Part shown: positions 7,413 through 17,317 of the stretch, in pieces
How the letters are laid out: every line of letters begins with the position of its first letter
Position numbering within the stretch: the first letter of the stretch is position 1
Assembly: GCA_951813615.1 (NCBI GenBank)
Contig: OX638377.1
Location: 2,480,001-2,544,000 of the forward strand
Reading direction: 5' to 3'
DNA from: an uncultured Latescibacterota bacterium
GTDB lineage: Bacteria > Latescibacterota > UBA2968 > UBA8231
Length of the DNA: 64,000 bases
Program-made: the position numbers and the translations under genes
Notes under the pieces: model-generated
The model's input: the letters and a program-made list of their open reading frames with translations, nothing else
Databases searched by the model: none
Told to the model about the DNA's origin: nothing

Positions 7413-9692
7413 TCAATTTCTCAATGGTTTACCCGTGTGCAGCATGTGCGCGATGCGCTCTCGCGTGCGCTCGGTGCCGCACAGTTGCAAAAAGACCTCG
7501 CGTTCCAAATCGAGTAAGGCGCGCTCCTCCACTTCTCGGCGCGCCCCACCACTTCCCGTAAGCACCCGCGCCAAACCACGCCCTACCACTGCGTCGTGCT
7601 CGCTGAGTTTCCCAGCAGCTTGGCCTCCATCTATGCGCTCGTGTAAAAGCGCCAGCCCTTCGTCTCCGGTAACCTCTACCCCCGTCGGCGCACTGACGCA
7701 GTAGTCCTCGGCGAGCAGACCGCGCAATTTGGCTACGGCCCGCTTTAAGAGTTGGCCCTCGGCAAAGGCAATCTCGTCGTCAGCACTGAGGAGACCCCAC
7801 GCTTGAGCCTGAAAGGCGCTGTCACTGAAGTTCCCGGCAAAAATCGTCTCAAACGCAGATGCTATATCGCTTGCGCCGCGCCGCGCCATTTCCATGCAGC
7901 CGCCGCTGCCGGGAATCAGGCCGACCTTGGTTTCCACCAAGCCCATGCTTAGTTCAGTCGTCGCCACGCGCCCATCAGCGCCCAAGGAGAACTCACACCC
8001 GCCTCCCAACACCAAGCCGCGAAGAGCTGCAACGACCGGGAAAGGCGCATAGTGCAGCGCTTGCACGGCTTCTTGGAAGGCAGCGACAAATGCTTCTAGC
8101 CCGGACCAGTCGCTCTCATCGACGAGCTTAGCCACGTGTTTCAAGTCGGCTCCGACTGAGAACAAGGAGCCAGCGCCAGCCAGCACCAAGCCGGTAAAGG
8201 GAGCCGTATCTACCGCGTGGTGGACAGCTTCCAGCGCCGCTGGGCCCAAGGCATTCATCTTGCCACTGAAAACCAGCGCCCCCAGTCCCTCGTCCAACCC
8301 AACCAAGTGTGCTCCGTCGTTGGACCAGATGGCTCGCTCGGCAGCTAGCGTATCCCAATCGTCTGCTGGTGGTTGCCAGCTTTCGCGCCGCAATCGAGTC
8401 GGAGAAAACGCACCCTGCTCGCGGTAAAAGTGCGTTTCACCTGCGGCCAGCAATTGGCTGGCGAGGTCGGGGACGCGCTGTTGGTTGGCTTCTAGGGCGC
8501 TTACGACCTCTTCGACGCCGAATAGATCCCACAACTCAAAAGGCCCCAGCGCCCAGTTAAACCCCCAGCGCATCGCTTGGTCGATTTGAACAATGTCGCC
8601 GGCAATGTCGCCTGCGTGCTCGGCGGCGTAGGCTAGCACGGCCGCGAGATGCTCTCGCCCGAGCTGGCCCCACGGGCCCGAATCGTCCCATAAGGCGCGG
8701 AGGCGGCGCACTGGGGAACGCTCGCTTAGTGCCGATCTCAAGGCACCCAACTCCACCTTTTGCACGGATTGGTAGGCAAAGGTATCTAAGTCGAGGGCCT
8801 CAATGCCCGCCTCGGCCTTGCGGTAGAACCCAGCGTTGACCTTGGCCCCGAGCAAATTCTCCTCCAGCATCCGCCGATAAAACGCTGGCAGGGCAAAAAG
8901 CGACCGCCACGGGTCCGCTGGCAATTTCTCGTAGCTAGTATCGGCCACATGCGCAACCGTGTCCAAACCCACGATGTCGCAAACGCGCAAAGTCGCGCTG
9001 GGCGGTCGCCCCATTAGAGGGCCGGTCAACGCGTCGACCTCGGCCACGCTCAGCCCATCCCGTTCCATCCTCTGCAGCATGTCGCAGGCCGCGAAAATCC
9101 ACAGGCGATTGCCGATAAAGTTTGGCGTGTCTTGACTGCGGACCACACCCTTGCCCAACTCCCCGGTAAGAAAATCGACCATCTGCTGGACGATGGCCGG
9201 CTCGGTACCGGGTCCGGGTATGACTTCGACCAGCTTCATGTAGCGCGGCGGATTGAAGAAATGCACTCCGAGGAAGCAGCGGCAAAACTCCGGCGACCGG
9301 TCGCGCACTAGCTCGGCGATAGATAGCCCCGAGGTATTGCTGCTGATGACTAAGCCGTCGTGCAGGTACGGCTCCAGCCGGGCTAGCAACGCCCGCTTGG
9401 GGGCGCTTTCTTCTACCACGGCTTCAATGACCCAATCGGCCTCCCCAACGCAGGCTAGGTCTTCCATGCTCCCTAGCTCGACTCGCTGGGCCATCTCCGC
9501 CAGATAGAAAGCAGGAGGTCGGCTCGCGAGGGCCTGCTCCAGCCCCTGACGTGCGCGGCCCGCTTCATCGTCGGCCAACGGCAAGTCGAGGAGGCGCACC
9601 TTGTGGCCCGCGCAGGCGAGCAGAGCCGCAATTTGTCCCCCCATGACCCCAGCGCCGAGCACCACCACATTTTTCACTTTTTCATTCGCCAT
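7413..9692 (-). CDS. 3-hydroxyacyl-CoA dehydrogenase/enoyl-CoA hydratase fusion (FadN-like)
   Basis: A 759-aa fatty-acid beta-oxidation enzyme. The NAD-binding domain comes first (residues about 8-190: VVLGAGVMGGQIAALLACAG, then ISSNTSGLSIAEL and FFNPPRYMKLVEVIPG). Two helical 3-HCDH C-terminal domains follow to about 400. A crotonase-fold hydratase/isomerase is last (about 470-720: FSVGADLKHV, RGLVLGGGCEFSLGADGRVA, VGLIPGSGGCMEMARR). This order, dehydrogenase first, is that of Bacillus FadN and opposite to E. coli FadB. Its start overlaps the stop of the small HTH gene by 11 bases, and the HpaB-family gene follows. The neighbours suggest aromatic or fatty acyl-CoA breakdown. Confidence 0.88.
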   Translation of the reverse strand: MANEKVKNVVVLGAGVMGGQIAALLACAGHKVRLLDLPLADDEAGRARQGLEQALASRPPAFYLAEMAQRVELGSMEDLACVGEADWVIEAVVEESAPKRALLARLEPYLHDGLVISSNTSGLSIAELVRDRSPEFCRCFLGVHFFNPPRYMKLVEVIPGPGTEPAIVQQMVDFLTGELGKGVVRSQDTPNFIGNRLWIFAACDMLQRMERDGLSVAEVDALTGPLMGRPPSATLRVCDIVGLDTVAHVADTSYEKLPADPWRSLFALPAFYRRMLEENLLGAKVNAGFYRKAEAGIEALDLDTFAYQSVQKVELGALRSALSERSPVRRLRALWDDSGPWGQLGREHLAAVLAYAAEHAGDIAGDIVQIDQAMRWGFNWALGPFELWDLFGVEEVVSALEANQQRVPDLASQLLAAGETHFYREQGAFSPTRLRRESWQPPADDWDTLAAERAIWSNDGAHLVGLDEGLGALVFSGKMNALGPAALEAVHHAVDTAPFTGLVLAGAGSLFSVGADLKHVAKLVDESDWSGLEAFVAAFQEAVQALHYAPFPVVAALRGLVLGGGCEFSLGADGRVATTELSMGLVETKVGLIPGSGGCMEMARRGASDIASAFETIFAGNFSDSAFQAQAWGLLSADDEIAFAEGQLLKRAVAKLRGLLAEDYCVSAPTGVEVTGDEGLALLHERIDGGQAAGKLSEHDAVVGRGLARVLTGSGGARREVEERALLDLEREVFLQLCGTERTRERIAHMLHTGKPLRN

Positions 9693-9939
9693 TTTCCCCT
9701 CCCGTCGGGAAGAGGGAGAGCTGATCTGAATTGGGCGGCGTCGACTTCCCCCGCAAGAGGGCCGCGCCCTCCTGCTGCAGGGTCAACCAGCGCTCGATCT
9801 CGCTGAGGCGAAACCGCACTAGCTTGCCAAATCTATAATGGGGAATCTGACCTCGACGGACCATGCGACGCACCGTGGAGGGCGAACAGCGGAGATGGGC
9901 GGCGACCTCTCCGGTGATCATCATTTTTTCCTGCACCAT
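9682..9939 (-). CDS. excisionase/MerR-type helix-turn-helix protein
   Basis: An 85-aa DNA-binding protein. Residues 7-58 form the winged HTH of the excisionase/BldC type (MITGEVAAHLRCSPSTVRRM ... GQIPHYRFGKLVRFRLSEIERWL). The tail is short and polar. ATG 9939 is the outer start; residues 6 and 7 are also Met and could be used. It overlaps the beta-oxidation gene by 11 bases, so it is probably a local regulator translated with it. No recombinase lies nearby, so an Xis role is unlikely. Confidence 0.75.
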   Translation of the reverse strand: MVQEKMMITGEVAAHLRCSPSTVRRMVRRGQIPHYRFGKLVRFRLSEIERWLTLQQEGAALLRGKSTPPNSDQLSLFPTGGENGE

Positions 9940-9957
9940 AGCTCTGCACCCAAGCGC

Positions 9958-10398
9958 TCAGCAACGCAGCAGGCGATCGGCGACAAAAAAATTGTTGTCG
10001 GTCTCCTGGATGGAAACCTCGATGTGGTACTGATGGCCGCGTTCTGGGAACAGCTTTTGCAAGACCTCGACTGCTTGGTCGAGGCAGTACTCTGCCACGT
10101 TTTCTACACTCGGATTTTCGCCTGGCATGACCACGACCCCCTGTGGCTCGAAGAGCTTGGCGTCGAGAAAGGTCGTGTCCCGCGCGGAAACCAACATCTT
10201 GTGATCCAAAGATTTGAAGATGTCCTTGAGCGCGCCGAAGTCAACGGACATATCCAGTTTTTCGAGTCGTGGGAAGCGCTCGGTGCGGATGACAAACACG
10301 CCGCGCCAAGTATGCCCGTGGACGTAGGCGCATTTGCCGTCGTAGTCTAGCTGCCGATGGGCGGCGTGAAATTTGCCCCGCGCCTTAATGGTCTCCAT
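9958..10398 (-). CDS. queD: 6-carboxytetrahydropterin synthase (QueD/PTPS family)
   Basis: A 146-aa T-fold enzyme that converts dihydroneopterin triphosphate to 6-carboxytetrahydropterin for queuosine synthesis, or to 6-pyruvoyl-tetrahydropterin in some members. Zinc ligands are visible as FHAAH and HGH, and the catalytic cysteine is in CAYVHGH. LDHKML and IQET match the family's catalytic and pterin-binding segments. ATG 10398 is preferred over ATG 10407 because GAGGGAG lies at proper spacing only for the former. It overlaps the upstream membrane gene by 14 bases. folE, which makes its substrate, is in the neighbouring operon. Confidence 0.85.
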   Translation of the reverse strand: METIKARGKFHAAHRQLDYDGKCAYVHGHTWRGVFVIRTERFPRLEKLDMSVDFGALKDIFKSLDHKMLVSARDTTFLDAKLFEPQGVVVMPGENPSVENVAEYCLDQAVEVLQKLFPERGHQYHIEVSIQETDNNFFVADRLLRC

Positions 10399-10657
10399 GC
10401 GAGCCATCTCCCTCGACCCTTGCCAGCGCTTTCTCCAAGCGAGTGCGGTAGTACCAAGTCACCGCCGATGCAACGGCCTGCGACACAATGAGGTAGTATA
10501 ACACCTTACCAGCCACTCGCACCCACTCCGCGGTCGAGATTGTGGTGAGAATTATGATCAGCGCGAACGCTGCGAGTATGATCCCGGTGTTGAGGCGGAG
10601 CATCTTCTGGCATAGCGCCAAGGTTTTGTGCCGTGCTGCGTTGGTGTCTTCCGTCAT
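10385..10657 (-). CDS. small two-helix membrane protein
   Basis: A 90-aa protein of unknown function. Hydrophobic segments are at about residues 24-44 (TGIILAAFALIIILTTIS) and 50-68 (GKVLYYLIVSQAVASAVTWY), flanked by charged ends (RTRLEKALARVEG). It sits 3 bases after dxr and overlaps queD, so it is co-transcribed with both. No family was recognised. Confidence 0.6.
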   Translation of the reverse strand: MTEDTNAARHKTLALCQKMLRLNTGIILAAFALIIILTTISTAEWVRVAGKVLYYLIVSQAVASAVTWYYRTRLEKALARVEGDGSHGDH

Positions 10658-10660
10658 AAA

Positions 10661-11827
10661 TTATCCCGTCTGCTCGGCGACCCACTCCCGGGCCAGCCGC
10701 CGTGCGTTGCGGTCCTCGTCTAATATGGATTCGAGGGAAACAGCCTCCTGCGTGCCGCAGCGTGCCAGTACGTCGCTGTTCAGATCGGCGATGGCGAGGA
10801 AGCCGATTTCCCGCGTCAAAAAGGCCCCCACAGCCTCCTCGTTGGCTGCGTTGAGAGCGGCTGGAAAGGTACCTCCCCTCCGGCCTGCTTCGTAGCACAG
10901 ATCTAGACAGGGAAAATTCGCTCTGTCCGGAGCGGCGAAACTCAGTTGGCCCACTTGCTTGAGGTCGAGATTGTCGAGCGGCACCTCGCGCCGTTCTGGG
11001 TGAGTCAGCGCGTATTGAATCGGCAGCATCATATCGGTCTTGCCCATGTGTGCCAACAGCGATCCATCGGCGAATTCAACCAGTGCATGTACGACCGACT
11101 GGCGGTGGACGACTACGTCCACTTGTTCGACCCTCACGCCAAAAAGCCAAGCAGCCTCAATGACCTCAAAGCCCTTGTTCATCAAGGTTGACGAATCCAC
11201 GCTGATCTTGGGACCCATTTTCCAAGTGGGGTGATCGATGGCCTGCTCCGGAGTGATGTCGCGCATCTGCTCGCGGCTATGGCCAAAGAACGGCCCCCCA
11301 GAGGCTGTGAGGATGATCCGCTGCAGGCTGTTGCGATTTTCGCCCTGCAGACATTGCCAAATGGCATTGGGCTCGCTATCCAACGGCAGTACGGTTCCCC
11401 CGCCGCGCTGGGCTTGCTGCAAGATCAACCCGCCAGCCATAACCAAGGGCTCTTTGTTGGCCATAGCCACGGTTTTGCCCTGCGCCAGCACCGCCAGCGT
11501 TGGCGCAAGACCAACAGCGCCGACGAGCCCGTTGATTACTAGATCGGCCTCCGGCATGGTCGCGAGCTCGCACAGTCCCTCTTGGCCGCATACCACCTCG
11601 GCGTGTGGCACTGCGTCCTGCACTTGTTTTCTAGCCTCGGCGTCTAGAACGCAGATTTTTTGCGGTTGCCAGTGGTGGGCGCGCGCGATCAGCTTTGCAA
11701 CCTTTGCTCCTCCGCCCAAGCCCACGACCTCGTACCCATCGCCCAGGTTTTCGAGGACCTTGAAGCACGTATCGCCAATGGACCCGGTGCAGCCGAGAAC
11801 GACAAGTTTTTTAGGGGCATCAGCCAT
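10661..11827 (-). CDS. dxr: 1-deoxy-D-xylulose 5-phosphate reductoisomerase
   Basis: A 388-aa cytoplasmic enzyme of the MEP isoprenoid pathway. It rearranges and reduces DXP to MEP with NADPH and a divalent metal. The NADPH-binding loop is LGCTGSIGDT near the N-terminus, followed by MANKEPLVMAGG, the flexible-loop region ASGGPFFGHSREQM, and WKMGPKISVDSSTLMNKGFE with the metal and substrate residues. I use ATG 11827 (MADAPKK), 16 bases after the rny stop. An in-frame ATG at 11908 would add 27 residues inside rny. Length is normal for the family. Confidence 0.95.
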   Translation of the reverse strand: MADAPKKLVVLGCTGSIGDTCFKVLENLGDGYEVVGLGGGAKVAKLIARAHHWQPQKICVLDAEARKQVQDAVPHAEVVCGQEGLCELATMPEADLVINGLVGAVGLAPTLAVLAQGKTVAMANKEPLVMAGGLILQQAQRGGGTVLPLDSEPNAIWQCLQGENRNSLQRIILTASGGPFFGHSREQMRDITPEQAIDHPTWKMGPKISVDSSTLMNKGFEVIEAAWLFGVRVEQVDVVVHRQSVVHALVEFADGSLLAHMGKTDMMLPIQYALTHPERREVPLDNLDLKQVGQLSFAAPDRANFPCLDLCYEAGRRGGTFPAALNAANEEAVGAFLTREIGFLAIADLNSDVLARCGTQEAVSLESILDEDRNARRLAREWVAEQTG

Positions 11828-11843
11828 CTCAATTAGGGCGAAT

Positions 11844-13508
11844 TTAGCTACTGTCGTCCCTTTGGCGGCCTCCGTTGCGCGGCCGACGACTGTTCCCGTT
11901 TCGAGCACCGTTGTTGCGCCGGTCGCCGCGACTCCGTTCGGTCTGGCGCACTACCTGTGTCTGGCGCACCACCACGACCTTGACTTGGCCGGCAAAGGTC
12001 AATTCGGTCTTGACGCGCTCGGCGATATCGAACGCCAGCATCTCGGCATCTTCATCCCCGATCTGATCGCCGCTGACCATGACGCGGATTTCGCGACCCG
12101 CATTGATGGCGTACACGTCTTTGACACCCGTAAACGAAGTCGCGATTTCTTCCAAGCGCATGATGCGGCGAGTATAGCCTTCGAGATCTTCGCGCCGCCC
12201 CCCAGGCCGGATCGACGATATCGTATCGGCCGCCTTGACCAAAAAGCAGATCGGCGAAAGACGGTCGTGATCCTCGTGGTGCTCGGCGATGACTTCCTTG
12301 ACGGTTTCATTCTCATCGAATTGATCGCCTAGCTTAATGCCCAATTCGACGTGGCCTCCTTCCAGCTCCTTGCTAACGGTTTTGCCGATATCGTGCAAGA
12401 GGCCCGCCCGCTTGGCCAACGGCACATCCAAGCCGACCTCGGCAGCCATTCCCCCCGACAGATGGGCGACCTCTAGGCAGTGCTGAAGGAGGTTTTGCCC
12501 AAAGCTAGCGCGATATTTAAGCATGCCCACGTAGTAGGGCAGATCGGCGTGGTATTGGTTGGCCCCAATCTCGCTGAGGGCACCCTTGCCGACCTCGATC
12601 ATGTCTTTGTCTAGGGCCTTGCGGCACTCTTCTACCACTTCCTCGATCTTGGTCGGCGTGAAGCCACCGCCGCTGATTAGCTGGTGCATCGCACGGCTGG
12701 CCACTTCGCGCCGCGCTGGATCGTAGGACGAAAGCAACACCGCGTCGGGCGTATCATCGACCACGACTTTGACTCCGGTCGCCGTCTCAAATGCGCGCAC
12801 ATTGCGCCCTTCCTTGCCGATGATGCGGCTTTTAATCCCCTCGTTGGGCAAGGGCACAGTCGAGGTGACCAAGTGGACGGTCTCTTCAACTGCACAGCGC
12901 TGAATGGCTTGGGCGATAATTTTTTGGGCTTCTCTATCCGACTCTTCCCGCGCCTTGGTGCGCTCGCTGCGGATCATAGCCGCGGCCCGCCCGCGCACCT
13001 CGCTGGCCAGATGCTCCATCATCTGTTCGCGTGCCTCGTCGGCCGGCAGTCCACTGGCCAGCTCTAGACGTTGCTGGTACTCGACGCGCAGTTGGCCCAG
13101 TTCCTCTTCTTCTCCTTTGAGGCCTCGCTCGCGCTGACCAATCCGCCGCTCCTGATTTTTGAGGCGATTCCACGCTCGGCTCTGCTCCTCTTTCTGGCTA
13201 TTGAGGTCGCGCACAAGCTGAGCCAAGCTCTTATCGCGGCGGTCCAAATCGGCCAACTGATCCTCTAATTCGGCCTCTTGGCGGGCTTTTGTTTTATACC
13301 AGTCATCCCGTTCCTCAAGCAAGCTCAGTCGCACCGTGCGCTCTTCTTCGGCTAGCTGCTGCCGCACTCGGTCTTCTGCTTCTCTCTCCACTTGGGGCAG
13401 GACACCCCTTTTTAATAGGTAACTCAGCAGAAAACCCAGACCACCGCCCAAAGCGAGCAGGCCCAAGCCCACTAATGCTTGGATCATATCTGGATATTCC
13501 ATTGCCAT
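11844..13508 (-). CDS. rny: ribonuclease Y
   Basis: A 554-aa membrane-anchored endoribonuclease that starts mRNA turnover. An N-terminal transmembrane helix (LVGLGLLALGGGLGFLLSYL) is followed by a long coiled coil (about 35-210) and a KH domain (VPLPNEGIKSRIIGKEGRNV). The HD domain carries GLLHDIGK and AEHHEDHD. The family usually ends soon after the HD-associated C-terminal domain. Here about 34 extra residues, rich in Arg, Asn and Gly, follow (RSRGDRRNNGARNG ... RRPRNGGRQRDDSS). An alternative ATG lies two codons in (13502), with better spacing to AAGG. It begins the run rny-dxr-membrane protein-queD. Confidence 0.93.
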   Translation of the reverse strand: MAMEYPDMIQALVGLGLLALGGGLGFLLSYLLKRGVLPQVEREAEDRVRQQLAEEERTVRLSLLEERDDWYKTKARQEAELEDQLADLDRRDKSLAQLVRDLNSQKEEQSRAWNRLKNQERRIGQRERGLKGEEEELGQLRVEYQQRLELASGLPADEAREQMMEHLASEVRGRAAAMIRSERTKAREESDREAQKIIAQAIQRCAVEETVHLVTSTVPLPNEGIKSRIIGKEGRNVRAFETATGVKVVVDDTPDAVLLSSYDPARREVASRAMHQLISGGGFTPTKIEEVVEECRKALDKDMIEVGKGALSEIGANQYHADLPYYVGMLKYRASFGQNLLQHCLEVAHLSGGMAAEVGLDVPLAKRAGLLHDIGKTVSKELEGGHVELGIKLGDQFDENETVKEVIAEHHEDHDRLSPICFLVKAADTISSIRPGGRREDLEGYTRRIMRLEEIATSFTGVKDVYAINAGREIRVMVSGDQIGDEDAEMLAFDIAERVKTELTFAGQVKVVVVRQTQVVRQTERSRGDRRNNGARNGNSRRPRNGGRQRDDSS

Positions 13509-13599
13509 AAGCCTTATGTCTTAAGGTTTAGTTGGTACTAAATAGATACGGTATACCAGTCCACAAGGGCAAATGCCACCCCTCGCGGACTCCCACTTG

Positions 13600-14961
<1,362 letters not shown>

Positions 14962-14980
14962 GGGTTTGTTCCGTGCTGCT

Positions 14981-15607
14981 TCAATCTTTCTTGATTAAGT
15001 TGAAAAATTCCTCGCGCACTATCGGCTCGGCAAAATGGCCCCGCAGTGCCGAAGTGGTCGTCACCGCCCCGGGCCTTTCCACCCCCCGCATCTCCATGCA
15101 CAAATGCCGAGCCTCCATTACGACGATGGATCCTTTGGGTGTCAGCTTGGCTTCGAGAAAGTCCACAATTTGCTCGGTGAGACGCTCTTGGAGCTGGGGT
15201 CGGCGGGCGTAGAATTCGACGATGCGCACGATTTTGCTCAAGCCGACGATCAGATCCCCGGGGATGTAGGCTATGTGCGCCTTGCCGAAGAACGGGATCA
15301 TGTGATGCGAACAAACCGAGAAGAACTCGATATCCTTGACGATCACCATGTTGTCGTAGCCATCGCTATTGGGAAAACAGGTAATCTCCGGTTCGCCTTG
15401 GTCGTCCAGTTCCCGAAAGATCTCCATGTACATCCGCCCGACGCGGTCCGGGGTACCCCGCAAGTGCGGATCGCTCAAGTCGAGCCCCAAGACCTGCATG
15501 ATCTGGGCGAAGTGGCCAGCTATTTCGGCGGCCTTGGCCTTGTTCTGGCCCTGGAGCCAACTCGGCGCATCGCGCTCGCTAGGCTGCCCTGCCGTCACGT
15601 CTTCCAT
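14981..15607 (-). CDS. folE: GTP cyclohydrolase I
   Basis: A 208-aa type IA enzyme. It converts GTP to 7,8-dihydroneopterin triphosphate, the entry step to tetrahydrofolate and, with QueD, to queuosine. The zinc-binding CSHHMIPFFGKAHIAYIP and HLCMEMRGV motifs are present, and GTPDRVGRMYMEIF lies at the substrate site. The first 35 residues are variable. An AAAGGA ribosome site precedes ATG 15607. It comes before kamA by 19 bases and is separated from the upstream peroxiredoxin gene by a hairpin. Confidence 0.95.
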   Translation of the reverse strand: MEDVTAGQPSERDAPSWLQGQNKAKAAEIAGHFAQIMQVLGLDLSDPHLRGTPDRVGRMYMEIFRELDDQGEPEITCFPNSDGYDNMVIVKDIEFFSVCSHHMIPFFGKAHIAYIPGDLIVGLSKIVRIVEFYARRPQLQERLTEQIVDFLEAKLTPKGSIVVMEARHLCMEMRGVERPGAVTTTSALRGHFAEPIVREEFFNLIKKD

Positions 15608-15637
15608 TGCGCACTTTCCTTTGCGGGCACTATAAAC

Positions 15638-15670
15638 AGTGGGGCAAAGCCGTCTGTGCCTTGCCCCACT
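15638..15670 (-). terminator. hairpin after the peroxiredoxin gene
   Basis: AGTGGGGCAA and TTGCCCCACT form a 10-bp stem with a 13-base loop, 22 bases after the peroxiredoxin stop. On the minus strand it is followed only by TGTTTATAG, so termination may be partial and allow read-through to folE. Confidence 0.5.
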
Positions 15671-15691
15671 CCACTGCGAAAACGAAGTACT

Positions 15692-16159
15692 TCAGTTGAG
15701 CGATTGCAAACAGGCCCTAATCGCCGCAAAATCTGGCAGGACCTTGGGGTTATCGGACACCCAAGCATAACGGACGGTGCCTTGCCCATCGACGACAAAG
15801 GCCGAGCGCTTGGCGACACCCTTGAAGCCCAACAGGTCTTCGTGTTGGGCACCGTACCCAGCGGAGACTTCCTTGTTGAAATCGCTGAGCAGCGGGATCC
15901 CAATCCCTTCCTGTTCGGCCCAAGCGCTGAGGCTAAACGGGCTATCGACGCTGATTCCCAAAACTTGAGCATCGAGATCGTTGTACGCGTTGATTCCGGC
16001 GGAAATCTCGCACAACTCCTGCGTACAAACGCCGGTGAAAGCCAGCGGCACGAAGAGTAAAACGACGTTTTTACCAGCGAAATCGCCGAGGCTTACGTCC
16101 TCCATATCCGCATTCTTGAGGGTGAACGCGGGCGCTGTATCTCCTACTTGGATCGCCAT
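15692..16159 (-). CDS. peroxiredoxin (AhpC/TSA family)
   Basis: A 155-aa thiol peroxidase that reduces hydrogen peroxide and organic peroxides. The thioredoxin-like fold contains PLAFTGVCTQELC, with peroxidatic Cys45 and a second cysteine at 50. The family's Pro and Thr are at P38 and T42. The length and the CxxxxC spacing fit AhpE/PrxQ-like small peroxiredoxins. The ATG is 3 bases after the sodA stop, with GGGGAG over the junction, so the two oxidative-stress genes are translated from one message. Confidence 0.9.
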   Translation of the reverse strand: MAIQVGDTAPAFTLKNADMEDVSLGDFAGKNVVLLFVPLAFTGVCTQELCEISAGINAYNDLDAQVLGISVDSPFSLSAWAEQEGIGIPLLSDFNKEVSAGYGAQHEDLLGFKGVAKRSAFVVDGQGTVRYAWVSDNPKVLPDFAAIRACLQSLN

Positions 16160-16162
16160 CTG

Positions 16163-16783
16163 CTAACTCCCCATCGCTTCGGCAAAGCGGCGATTGACTT
16201 CGTTCCAGTTAATGGTCTCAATCCAAGCGGCGATGTAGTCGGGTCGGCGGTTTTGATAGTGGAGATAATAGGCGTGTTCCCAGACATCGATGCCGAGGAT
16301 GGGAACTCCGCTGCCGTCCATTAGGGGATTATCCTGATTGGCAGTGCTGAGAATGTCGAGCTCGCCGTCCTTGACTACGACCCAAGCCCAGCCGCTGCCG
16401 AACCGTTTGGTTGCGGCATCCACGAAGGCTTCGCGGGCTGCGTCTTGGCTGCCAAATTTGGCTTCGGCTGCGGCGATGAGCTCAGCCGAAGGCTCGCCGC
16501 GCTCCCCGGCTGGAGCCATGATCTGCCAAAACAGGCTGTGGTTGGCATGACCGCCGCCGTGATTGCGCACCGCCGTGCTGATGCTCTCGGGGACGGCGTC
16601 GAGGTCGCTGATGAGATCTTCGGCGCTTTTAGCAGCCAAGCCGTCGTGCCCTTCGAGCGCGGTGTTGAGGCTGGTCACATAGGTATTGTGATGCTTGGTG
16701 TGGTGAATCTCCATGGTGCGGGCGTCTATGATCGGTTCTAGCGCGTCATAGGCGTAGGGGAGATCGGGAAGAGAGTGAGCCAT
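16163..16783 (-). CDS. sodA: Fe/Mn superoxide dismutase
   Basis: A 206-aa cytoplasmic enzyme that dismutates superoxide. Metal ligands follow the family pattern: His27 in [12 protein letters not shown], the His in [11 protein letters not shown], and Asp/His in [19 protein letters not shown]. No signal peptide is present. AAAGGA precedes the ATG. Metal specificity cannot be read safely. It is followed directly by the peroxiredoxin, and upstream by 34 bases is the NifU-like gene; all may form one oxidative-stress and Fe-S transcript. Confidence 0.95.
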   Translation of the reverse strand: MAHSLPDLPYAYDALEPIIDARTMEIHHTKHHNTYVTSLNTALEGHDGLAAKSAEDLISDLDAVPESISTAVRNHGGGHANHSLFWQIMAPAGERGEPSAELIAAAEAKFGSQDAAREAFVDAATKRFGSGWAWVVVKDGELDILSTANQDNPLMDGSGVPILGIDVWEHAYYLHYQNRRPDYIAAWIETINWNEVNRRFAEAMGS

Positions 16784-16817
16784 GGTGCAATCCTTTCGGC
16801 TTGAGGTTAAAAATGCG

Positions 16818-17192
16818 TTAGGCCGTATTGGCCTGGTAATTTTTCACTAGGGCCCGAGCCGCGTCAGCAGCTAGTTGGGCGGCGTGGCGCTTCATGGGCG
16901 GTAGCCCTCCCAATGCCTCCTCAATAGCTGCTGGCTTTAGCTGAGCTGCGTCCACTAGCAGCGAGTCTGCCAGCAACTCGGTGAGCACCGAACCAGCCGC
17001 GACCGAAGGCGCGCAGCCAAAGGTCTTGCAGCTAGCGCGGACGATGCGGCCGTCTTCGACGCGGGCAAAAAGCTGCATCGCATCGCCGCAGGCCTGATTT
17101 TCAGCTTGCCCCGAGGCATTGGCATCGCCGATTTGCCCAGCGTTTCGGGGATGCCGGTAGTGGTCGAATACCGCGGCGCTAAAGGAGGTCAT
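16818..17192 (-). CDS. IscU/NifU-N-like Fe-S scaffold protein, third cysteine missing
   Basis: A 124-aa protein of the NifU N-terminal/IscU family, on which [2Fe-2S] clusters are assembled. It starts with [13 protein letters not shown] and has AENQACGD (Cys35) and [13 protein letters not shown] (Cys60), two of the three scaffold cysteines, with the nearby Asp37. The third, in the usual KxHCSxLA segment, is replaced: [11 protein letters not shown] has Ala104. A cysteine at 55 is also present. It may be a carrier or regulatory variant instead of a classical scaffold. No cysteine desulfurase is adjacent. Upstream there is a near-consensus promoter. Confidence 0.8.
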   Translation of the reverse strand: MTSFSAAVFDHYRHPRNAGQIGDANASGQAENQACGDAMQLFARVEDGRIVRASCKTFGCAPSVAAGSVLTELLADSLLVDAAQLKPAAIEEALGGLPPMKRHAAQLAADAARALVKNYQANTA

Positions 17193-17238
17193 TTGCTCGC
17201 TTCAACAGCATAGTGAAGAGGTCCGAGAAACGGGTTGT

Positions 17239-17267
17239 ATAATACTTGGCACCGAGGTGGTTGTCAA
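17239..17267 (-). promoter_or_regulatory. promoter for the NifU-like gene
   Basis: Minus strand TTGACA (17267-17262) and TATTAT (17244-17239) with a 17-base spacer. Transcription would begin about 40 bases before the ATG at 17192 and could run through sodA and the peroxiredoxin gene. Confidence 0.65.
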
Positions 17268-17317
17268 CTGCGCATCCCCCTGAACTGCAATCTGTACAAC
17301 GAGTTAGAGCCACCTCA

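Noticed and set aside
9682-9939. Phage excisionase marking an integrated element
   Set aside because: No integrase or phage gene is near, and the gene overlaps a metabolic gene; a BldC-like regulator is more likely.
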